Assembly: GCA_003554565.1 (NCBI GenBank)
Contig: PWGR01000077.1
Location: 1 to 5,744, forward strand
Length of the DNA stretch: 5,744 nucleotides
Reading direction: 5' to 3'
From: Clostridia bacterium
GTDB lineage: Bacteria > Bacillota > Sulfobacillia > SLMV01
Of this stretch, positions 1-4,685 are shown piece by piece (position 1 is the stretch's first letter; the number at the start of each line of letters is the position of its first letter). The translations under genes were made by a program, and so were the position numbers. Under the pieces are notes generated by a model. The model saw nothing but the letters and a program-made list of their open reading frames with translations. It did not search any database and had not been told where the DNA came from.

Positions 1-97
1 CGTCTCCGTGCGAAATTGCTCAATGAACCGCCGCCAGAATAGCCGGTGGTGCGCCACCTGCGATCGGACGTCATTGCCTGATATTGGTGCTGGCACT
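1..97 (-). other. Spacer or start of an unidentified gene downstream of khpA
   Basis: No recognisable gene lies here. In Bacillota the gene after khpA is usually ylqD or rimM, but neither N-terminus is visible in any minus-strand frame. One frame is open from a GTG at 96-94, one base after the khpA stop, to the window edge. It would start VPAPISGNDV and has coding-like third-position GC, but it matches no family I know and lacks a good ribosome binding site. A second open frame starts at ATG 74-72 and is also unrecognised. A GGAGA motif (minus strand, positions 7-3) sits right at the edge. It would fit a Shine-Dalgarno for a gene whose start codon lies just outside, so I favour reading these bases as a spacer before rimM. 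This is inference only. Confidence 0.35.
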
Positions 98-346
98 CTA
101 TTCGATGATCTCAACTTCAACCCGTTTGCCCTCTTTGGCGGCGGACGCTTTGGCCACCGTGCGAATGGCATGCACAATCCGCCCGCGCTTGCCGATGATT
201 TTTCCGATATCGTTGGGAGAGACGTGGATCTCTATAATGGCCGATCGCTCTCCAGAGACTTCCCGCACATTCACCGCTTCCGGTTCATCCACCAGGGATC
301 GTGCGATGTATTTAACAAGCTCTTGAACTGTCATGGGATGTCTCAC
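98..346 (-). CDS. khpA: KH-domain RNA-binding protein KhpA (YlqC family)
   Basis: This is a small single-KH-domain RNA-binding protein of 82 residues, close to the family's usual 75-85. The N-terminus (VQELVKYIARSLVDEPEAV) matches the KhpA family pattern of ELVxYIAKxLVD. The nucleic-acid-binding GxxG loop is seen as IIGKRGR (G52-K-R-G55), followed by the alanine-rich helix and a short final strand (VEVEIIE). In Streptococcus and other Gram-positives, KhpA pairs with KhpB (EloR/Jag) and affects RNA metabolism and cell elongation. Its gene commonly sits between rpsP and rimM, as here, 30 nt after rpsP. The GTG at 346 is preceded by a run of seven G; an ATG four codons later (334-332) aligns better with family starts but lies 14 nt from that run. 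The exact start is therefore open between these two. Identification is confident. Confidence 0.93.
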   Translation of the reverse strand: MRHPMTVQELVKYIARSLVDEPEAVNVREVSGERSAIIEIHVSPNDIGKIIGKRGRIVHAIRTVAKASAAKEGKRVEVEIIE

Positions 347-376
347 TTCCCCCCCTTTTTACGGTCCTGGGCCGGA

Positions 377-700
377 TCACTCCCCGGAGTCCTCCTCGCC
401 CCCGACCAGTTCGAAGGCTATGGGGCTTTCCCCATCCTCCTCTTCGGTCGGCTCCCACTGGATGATGTTTGCCCTCCGGAAGAGGTCACGCACGGTCACG
501 GAGGGTTTTGCTCCGGTGCTGAGCCAGTGACGAGCTCGCTCCACGTCGATCTTGGCCCTGGCGGGCTCCTCCACGGGATCGTAATAGCCAATTTCCTCTA
601 TGAAGCGGCCATCACGCGCAGAGCGAGAGTCCGCAACGACAATCCGGAAAAACGCATCCTTCTTTCCGCCCAGTCTTCTCAACCTGATTCTAACTGCCAA
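377..700 (-). CDS. rpsP: 30S ribosomal protein S16
   Basis: Bacterial ribosomal protein S16 (bS16) is a 30S assembly protein that binds the 5' domain of 16S rRNA. The chosen start gives MAVRIRLRRLGGKKDAFFRI, the family's typical opening, followed by VVADSRSARDGRFIEEIGYYDP (about residues 21-42), then the ARHWLSTGAKPSVTVRDLFRR segment (56-76), all characteristic. At 107 residues it is longer than the usual 80-90. The extra is an acidic tail after about residue 83 rich in Glu, Asp and Gly. The start is TTG at 700-698: the strong GAGGAGG at 715-709 lies 8 nt away, whereas the TTG two codons upstream (706) would be only 2 nt from it. The gene lies 43 nt after ffh with no visible terminator, so it is probably in the same transcript as ffh and khpA. 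Confidence 0.96.
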   Translation of the reverse strand: MAVRIRLRRLGGKKDAFFRIVVADSRSARDGRFIEEIGYYDPVEEPARAKIDVERARHWLSTGAKPSVTVRDLFRRANIIQWEPTEEEDGESPIAFELVGGEEDSGE

Positions 701-708
701 CTGCAACG

Positions 709-715
709 CCTCCTC
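709..715 (-). promoter_or_regulatory. Shine-Dalgarno sequence of rpsP (decides the TTG start)
   Basis: The minus strand reads GAGGAGG, an almost perfect anti-16S match. Its spacing of 8 nt selects TTG 700-698 over TTG 706-704, and the resulting protein starts MAVRIRL as in other S16 proteins. Confidence 0.8.
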
Positions 716-743
716 TTCGCTTTCAGTTTTTCTTCACCTGGGC

Positions 744-2084
744 TCAATCAAAAGGCGGGATCTGCATCTTACCCAGTCTGCGGGCTGCCTTACCTCCGCC
801 TCCCTGTGTGAGCTGTTTGATCATGTCTCTGGTCTGTTTGTACTGCTTCAGGAGCCGGTTTACATCCTGCACTCGCGTGCCGCTGCCGCGGGCAATGCGG
901 CGCCGGCGGCTTCGTTTGACTATGTCGGGCTCGGCCCGTTCCTCCCGGGTCATAGACTGGATAATGGCTTTCGTCCGCAGCAGATCCCTCTCATCGATCT
1001 CCGCCGCGGGCATCTTCTGCCCCATCCCCGGGATCATTGACATCAGCTGATCCAGTGGACCCATGTCCTGGACCTGCTCCAGCTGATCCAGGAAGTCATC
1101 CAGAGTAAACTCGTCCTCACGCAGTTTGCGTTCCATCTCACGGGCGCCGGCAGTGTCCACCTTTGACTCAGCCTTTTCGATCAACGTCATGACGTCGCCC
1201 ATGCCCAGGATCCGGGATGCCATCCGATCGGGGTGAAAAGCCTCCAGATCCTCTATCCCCTCGCCCGTTCCCACGAACTTGATCGGGCAGCCAGTAACAT
1301 CGCGAACCGACAGAGCTGCTCCCCCGCGGGTGTCACCGTCCAGCTTGGTGAGGATTATGCCGGAAACATCGAGATCCTCTGAGAACTGCTCGGCAACATT
1401 GACCGCATCCTGACCAGTCATGGCATCGACGACCAGGAGAGCTTCGTGCACCTGCACGGCCTGCGTTACGCGCTTCAGCTCCTCCATCATGTCTTCATCG
1501 ATGTGCAGGCGGCCCGCGGTGTCGATAATGACGGTGTCCTTCTTCCCCTTCTTTGCCTCGCCGTAGCCCGCACGGGCTATATCCTCGGGGCTGGCATCCA
1601 GAACGGTAACCGGGACGTCGATTCTATCTCCCATCTGACGCAGCTGCTCTATGGCCGCCGGTCGGTACACGTCGGCGGCCACCAGCAGGGGATGCCTCCC
1701 CTTGCTGCTGAAGTGCCGCGCCAGCTTTGCGCATGTTGTGGTCTTTCCTGATCCCTGCAGCCCGGCGAGTATGATCACGGTGGGCGGCGAGGAAGCAAAA
1801 TCGATGCCCTGGTTCTCACCACCCATGAGGTCAGTAAGCTCTTCCTGCACCACCTTGACTACCTGCTGCCCGGGAGTGAGGCTGCCCGTCACTTCTTCTC
1901 CCACGACGCGCTCGCGCACACTCTTGATGAACTTGCGGGCAACCTTGAAGTTGACATCTGCCTCAAGAAGGGCGAGCCTGACCTCCCGGAGGGCGGAATC
2001 GACGTCCTCCTCCGACAGCTTGCCCTTACCCCTCAACCTGCGCATCGTCTCCTGTATTTTCTCTCCCAGACTCTCAAAGGCCAC
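744..2084 (-). CDS. ffh: Signal recognition particle protein Ffh (SRP54 homologue)
   Basis: Ffh is the cytosolic SRP GTPase. It binds 4.5S RNA and signal sequences of nascent membrane proteins and docks with FtsY. The 446 residues are full length. The N domain is about 1-90 and ends in the conserved GG-containing linker. The G domain follows: P-loop GLQGSGKTT (108-116), DVYRPAAIEQL (138-148), DTAGR (188-192), TKLDGD (246-251) and GTGEGIEDLEAF (272-283). The methionine-rich M domain is about 300-446, with MIPGMGQ and the RNA-binding signature SRRRRIARGSG (392-402). The start is GTG. Its ribosome binding site (AGGGGG, about 8 nt upstream) overlaps the ylxM stop codon, and the two genes are 5 nt apart, which suggests translational coupling. 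All key GTPase residues are present. Confidence 0.98.
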   Translation of the reverse strand: MAFESLGEKIQETMRRLRGKGKLSEEDVDSALREVRLALLEADVNFKVARKFIKSVRERVVGEEVTGSLTPGQQVVKVVQEELTDLMGGENQGIDFASSPPTVIILAGLQGSGKTTTCAKLARHFSSKGRHPLLVAADVYRPAAIEQLRQMGDRIDVPVTVLDASPEDIARAGYGEAKKGKKDTVIIDTAGRLHIDEDMMEELKRVTQAVQVHEALLVVDAMTGQDAVNVAEQFSEDLDVSGIILTKLDGDTRGGAALSVRDVTGCPIKFVGTGEGIEDLEAFHPDRMASRILGMGDVMTLIEKAESKVDTAGAREMERKLREDEFTLDDFLDQLEQVQDMGPLDQLMSMIPGMGQKMPAAEIDERDLLRTKAIIQSMTREERAEPDIVKRSRRRRIARGSGTRVQDVNRLLKQYKQTRDMIKQLTQGGGGKAARRLGKMQIPPFD

Positions 2085-2089
2085 TGAAA

Positions 2090-2518
2090 TTACCCCCTGC
2101 GGTGCTGCAGAATATCGTGGACATTTTTCAGCTGGTCATCTGCCGCCAGCAAATCCTCGGCGATTCTCTGCATCTCAATCCTGAGCGACGCATCCCGTTT
2201 CACAACCTGTACGGTGTCATCCAACCTCTCACACGATCGCTCAATGAGCGGCAGAGTGTGTCCAATCACATCTCTGATTCTATTCAATTTTGTCAGCAGC
2301 CCGAGCATAGCTTCAGTCTGCTCCAGCGTTTCAACCCCGCGGGCGATGGAATCATGCACCGCTTGCCGGGTGACGTCCAGGGTATCGGCGATCTCGCCCA
2401 GCGAAAAGTCAAGCTGATAATAAAAAGATAGTATTTCACGCTGTCTCGGCGTCAGCAGCGCACCGTAAACATCAAAGAGCTCGTTCACCCTGACGGCCTT
2501 CTCCACTTGCGAACCCAC
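2090..2518 (-). CDS. ylxM: YlxM/p13-like helix-turn-helix protein of the SRP operon
   Basis: YlxM is a small protein encoded next to ffh in Gram-positives. The Streptococcus protein is reported to interact with SRP components and modulate their GTPase activity. The N-terminal region VNELFDVYGALLTPRQREIL (11-30) and the sigma-70 region 4-like helix-turn-helix SLGEIADTLDVTRQAVHDSIARG (39-61) match the family clearly. The chosen GTG at 2518 gives 142 residues and follows AGGGGGGATC at 5-6 nt. A longer reading from ATG 2563 is unlikely, because that codon falls at or before the predicted transcription start. The family is usually about 105-120 residues; here a predicted helical, charged extension covers about 80-142. 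It is the first gene of the ylxM-ffh-rpsP-khpA unit and has its own promoter, whereas it commonly follows ftsY directly. Confidence 0.9.
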   Translation of the reverse strand: MGSQVEKAVRVNELFDVYGALLTPRQREILSFYYQLDFSLGEIADTLDVTRQAVHDSIARGVETLEQTEAMLGLLTKLNRIRDVIGHTLPLIERSCERLDDTVQVVKRDASLRIEMQRIAEDLLAADDQLKNVHDILQHRRG

Positions 2519-2520
2519 CG

Positions 2521-2530
2521 GATCCCCCCT
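2521..2530 (-). promoter_or_regulatory. Shine-Dalgarno sequence of ylxM
   Basis: The minus strand reads AGGGGGGATC just before GTG 2518-2516, resembling AGGAGGTGATC, the full anti-16S complement. Its first A is also the last base of the leader inverted repeat, so folding of the leader could affect ribosome access. It supports the GTG start over upstream ATG 2563. Confidence 0.75.
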
Positions 2531-2551
2531 GTAAAGGTGAATGCCTTTACA
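2530..2551 (-). repeat. Perfect 8-bp inverted repeat in the ylxM leader (operator-like dyad or RNA hairpin)
   Basis: On the minus strand, TGTAAAGG (2551-2544), the 6-nt spacer CATTCA, and CCTTTACA (2537-2530) form a perfect dyad. It lies about +10 to +31 from the predicted ylxM transcription start and ends at the Shine-Dalgarno. In RNA it would make an 8-bp hairpin. In DNA the TGTAAA/TTTACA half-sites look like a dimeric regulator's operator in a roadblock position. It has no U-tract after it, so it is not an intrinsic terminator. The sequence does not identify a regulator. Confidence 0.7.
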
Positions 2552-2566
2552 CCTGCAATGCATCCC

Positions 2567-2596
2567 ATTTTAGGCGGAAAGCCTCCCACCCGTCAA
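2567..2596 (-). promoter_or_regulatory. Sigma-A-type promoter of the ylxM-ffh-rpsP-khpA operon
   Basis: On the minus strand, -35 TTGACG (2596-2591, 5 of 6 consensus) and -10 TAAAAT (2572-2567, 5 of 6) are separated by 18 bp. The expected start is near 2560, giving a leader of about 42 nt before ylxM GTG 2518. Confidence 0.75.
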
Positions 2597-2615
2597 CCCA
2601 CCCACGCTGTCGTAC

Positions 2616-2645
2616 TGGATTCCCAGCGTTCCTTACCAGTATAAT
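2616..2645 (+). promoter_or_regulatory. Probable promoter of the DUF2284 gene
   Basis: A perfect -10 TATAAT lies at 2640-2645. The best -35 at a suitable distance is weak (TGGATT, 2616-2621, 18-bp spacing, 3 of 6). The expected start is near 2652, about 32 nt before ATG 2684. The gene's Shine-Dalgarno GGGGGTGA follows at about 2670-2677. The promoter is back to back with the ylxM promoter. Confidence 0.6.
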
Positions 2646-2683
2646 GGATGCATAAGAAGATGAGCCTGCGGGGGTGAGCAAGA

Positions 2684-3202
2684 ATGAACTCTGATGCTCT
2701 GGCGCAACAGCTGATCGCTGACGCCGAAGAACTGGGAGCTGCCGGTGCGGCGAAGTTCTGCACCGATGACCTGGCGTTTGATCCGCGAACCCTGTTGAAA
2801 TGCATGTACGGATGCGATGAATACGGAAGCAAACATATGTGCCCATCACGACCGAACGCCCTGCGCCCGTGGGAGTTTGAGAAAATCCTGCGCCGGTACG
2901 AGTGGGGTCTGATTATCCACACCCACGAGCAAACCGCAGCACAGGAGGTGGCACTCGAGCTGGAACGTCGGGCATTTTACGCCGATCGACCTTTCGCTAT
3001 TTCCTTCAGCGATTGCAGCTTGTGTGATTCCTGTGCGGGGTCTGAGGGCCTTCCCTGCCGCAACCCGACACAGGCCCGCCCCTCCTTTCACAGCATCGGT
3101 ATCGACGTCTTTTGCACCGCAAGGAGGTTTGGTTTCCCGATACGGGTTCTTCAATGCGAAGACGAAAAGGAAGACTGGTACTCCGCTGTGTTCGTCGAGT
3201 AG
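2684..3202 (+). CDS. DUF2284-type predicted metal-binding protein
   Basis: The 172-residue cytosolic protein has no signal peptide or membrane segment. I recognise it as DUF2284 (COG5423, predicted metal-binding protein) from two cysteine clusters. The first is CMYGCDEYGSKHMCPSRP (C40-x3-C44-x8-C53). The second is CSLCDSCAGSEGLPCRNP (C111-x2-C114-x2-C117-x7-C125), followed by the typical ARPSFHSIGIDVFCTARRFGFPI. With C26, C144 and C158 it has ten cysteines. The spacing suggests an iron-sulfur cluster or zinc site, but the biochemical role of the family is not established. ATG 2684 has GGGGGTGA about 7-9 nt upstream. It is the only gene here on the plus strand, with its own promoter, and it converges on the membrane-protein gene. 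A link to SRP is not suggested by its sequence. Confidence 0.9.
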   Translation: MNSDALAQQLIADAEELGAAGAAKFCTDDLAFDPRTLLKCMYGCDEYGSKHMCPSRPNALRPWEFEKILRRYEWGLIIHTHEQTAAQEVALELERRAFYADRPFAISFSDCSLCDSCAGSEGLPCRNPTQARPSFHSIGIDVFCTARRFGFPIRVLQCEDEKEDWYSAVFVE

Positions 3203-3220
3203 CTGAGAAATCTATGACGG

Positions 3221-3243
3221 GTCCGGCGCATAGCGCGCCGGAC
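3221..3243. terminator. GC-rich hairpin between convergent genes, possible bidirectional terminator
   Basis: GTCCGGCGC (3221-3229), loop ATAGC, and GCGCCGGAC (3235-3243) form a perfect 9-bp stem 18 nt after the DUF2284 stop. It touches the last stop-codon base of the membrane-protein gene. Neither strand has a T-tract after it, so intrinsic termination would be weak. Position between converging genes is the main argument. Confidence 0.5.
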
Positions 3244-3713
3244 TACCGTCCCTTCCGGATCCGCGCTCCAACGAACCCCAGGGAAAATACGGCAACAAGC
3301 AGCAGGTATGCAATTATCAGGTACCGGTTGTCCGCATATCCGGGACTGAAGAGGAACCAGATCTGCGCGGCCACCGGTGCGACCGGAGCAGCGTAGAATT
3401 GGGACAGACCCGCAAGGAAAAAGCTGCGATCCGCCGCACCAACGACGAAGAACTGCCACACGTACAGCGCCAGTGACAGGACCGAGATGCTTACGCCCAG
3501 CAGGTAGTTTGCCCAGGTTCCCAAACTCATTCTATTGAACCGCGCACCGACCCACCCCCAGAAGCACAGAAACACCACGGACGCGAGAAATGGTATATGG
3601 TAGCCGAAAAACGCCGTGTTGATGAGCCGGCCGAGAACCAGCGGTACGAAAACCAGGACGCCTATTCGCAGATCCCGGCTATATCGTCGATGGAGCACCT
3701 CACTATCTCGCAA
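3243..3713 (-). CDS. Uncharacterised small polytopic membrane protein
   Basis: I do not recognise this family. The 156-residue protein has about four to five hydrophobic segments: near 17-36, 40-57, 67-91, a less certain one around 98-122 containing AAPVAPVAAQIWFLF, and 132-150. The short N-terminus is basic (HRRYSRDLR) and the C-terminus ends ARIRKGR, so both flanks look cytoplasmic by the positive-inside rule if there are four helices. There is no catalytic motif. The TTG at 3713 is chosen because GGGGGGAG lies about 5 nt upstream; the GTG at 3740 would add nine residues but lacks a ribosome binding site. It lies 51 nt after ftsY without a visible terminator, so it is probably cotranscribed with smc-ftsY. 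A role as an SRP substrate or insertion partner would be speculation. That it is a real gene rests on coherent hydrophobic pattern, spacing and start site. Confidence 0.75.
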   Translation of the reverse strand: MRDSEVLHRRYSRDLRIGVLVFVPLVLGRLINTAFFGYHIPFLASVVFLCFWGWVGARFNRMSLGTWANYLLGVSISVLSLALYVWQFFVVGAADRSFFLAGLSQFYAAPVAPVAAQIWFLFSPGYADNRYLIIAYLLLVAVFSLGFVGARIRKGR

Positions 3714-3764
3714 AGTCTCTCCCCCCTCAGGATTGACCACGGACTCACGAAGGAAGCCAGATGA

Positions 3765-4685
3765 TCACCGTCGCCCGAGCAGTGCCCGTACGAAGTCCGC
3801 GGGGCGGAAGGGCTGTAGGTCCTGCACCTGTTCACCGAGTCCCACATACTTGACCTTGATTCCGGTCTGCTCCTCTATGGCGACCACAATACCGCCCTTT
3901 GCCGTCCCATCCAGCTTCGTCAGCAGCACTCCGGTCAGCGGGACTGCTTCGCGAAACATCTCCGCCTGGCGGAGCGCATTCTGGCCAGTTGTGGCATCCA
4001 CAACCAGCATTCCCTCATGTGGCGCACCGGGAATTTCGCGTTCCATCACGCGGCACATCTTCCGCAGCTCCTCCATAAGGTTCTTGCGGGTGTGAAGTCT
4101 GCCGGCTGTGTCAATCAACACCACATCGCAGTCGCGGGCCCGGGCTGCATTGATAGTATCGTAGGCCACCGCCGCGGGATCAGATCCGGACGCATGGCGA
4201 ATCACATCCACACCGGCCCGCTCACCCCACAACTCCAGCTGTTCGATGCCGGCTGCACGGAAGGTGTCGGCGGCACCGAGAATGGGGCGATGACCAGCCT
4301 CCTTCAACCTCCATGCCAGCTTCGCCGCACTCGTTGTCTTGCCTACCCCGTTCACACCGACCAACATCACCACTGACGGGTCCCCATCGAGGTTCAGCTC
4401 GCGCCCGCCATCGTCAGGCACAACACCCTGCAGCACCCGCTCCAGTGCTGCCAGAACTTCTTCCTTTCCCTGCAGGTTATCGGCCTTAACCGCTTCACGC
4501 AGGTCGGCCAGCACCCTTTCTGCAGTCTGCACCCCCATGTCGGCCTGGACCAGGACTGCCTCGAGGTCCTCGAACATCTCCTCGTCGATAGCAGAAAAAT
4601 CGATGTAGGCTTCAAAGCCATCAGCTATACGTTCGCGCGTTCGTTTCAGGCCTTCTTTCATCCGCGTCCAAAGGCTGTCCGTCAT
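3765..4685 (-). CDS. ftsY: Signal recognition particle receptor FtsY
   Basis: FtsY is the SRP receptor GTPase. It pairs with Ffh at the membrane and hands ribosome-nascent chains to SecYEG. The 306-residue protein is the short form typical of Gram-positives, without the long acidic A domain of E. coli. The N-terminal helix WTRMKEGLKRTRERIADGF (6-24) is the usual amphipathic lipid-binding start. The N domain runs to about 95. The G domain shows P-loop GVNGVGKTT (110-118), DTFRAAGIEQL (140-150; family usually DTFRAAA), DTAGR (192-196), TKLDGTAKGG (256-265) and GLGEQVQDLQPF (282-293). ATG 4685-4683 overlaps the smc stop as ATGA, suggesting translational coupling. The gene is complete with all GTPase motifs. 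Confidence 0.98.
   Translation of the reverse strand: MTDSLWTRMKEGLKRTRERIADGFEAYIDFSAIDEEMFEDLEAVLVQADMGVQTAERVLADLREAVKADNLQGKEEVLAALERVLQGVVPDDGGRELNLDGDPSVVMLVGVNGVGKTTSAAKLAWRLKEAGHRPILGAADTFRAAGIEQLELWGERAGVDVIRHASGSDPAAVAYDTINAARARDCDVVLIDTAGRLHTRKNLMEELRKMCRVMEREIPGAPHEGMLVVDATTGQNALRQAEMFREAVPLTGVLLTKLDGTAKGGIVVAIEEQTGIKVKYVGLGEQVQDLQPFRPADFVRALLGRR

Noticed and set aside
8..811. A 267-codon open frame on the plus strand across khpA, rpsP and the end of ffh.
   Set aside because: It is antisense to two clearly conserved genes, its translation has no family resemblance, and no ribosome binding site or promoter supports it; high-GC antisense frames of this length are common.
862..870. 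A TTTACA sequence inside ffh resembling half of the leader repeat.
   Set aside because: There is no matching half-site nearby and it lies within coding sequence; chance occurrence.
1651..2184. A 177-codon plus-strand open frame antisense to ffh.
   Set aside because: Its Ser/Arg/Pro-rich low-complexity translation is typical of a shadow of a real gene on the other strand.
2561..2563. ATG as a start codon giving a 157-residue YlxM.
   Set aside because: It lies at or just before the predicted transcription start, would make the leader repeat coding, and has no ribosome binding site; GTG 2518 fits the family and has a strong one.
2644..2655. A tiny open frame (ATG GAT GCA TAA) upstream of the DUF2284 gene as a possible leader peptide.
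   Set aside because: Its ATG overlaps the -10 element, so it would not be transcribed from this promoter.
2519..2683. A riboswitch or small RNA gene in the divergent intergenic region, including a possible 4.5S RNA.
   Set aside because: The roughly 165 nt are taken up by two promoters and short leaders, and I see no GGAA-tetraloop hairpin typical of SRP RNA.
2547..3154. Several minus-strand open frames of about 67-109 codons antisense to the DUF2284 gene.
   Set aside because: They lack family motifs and overlap a well-supported gene and the divergent promoters.
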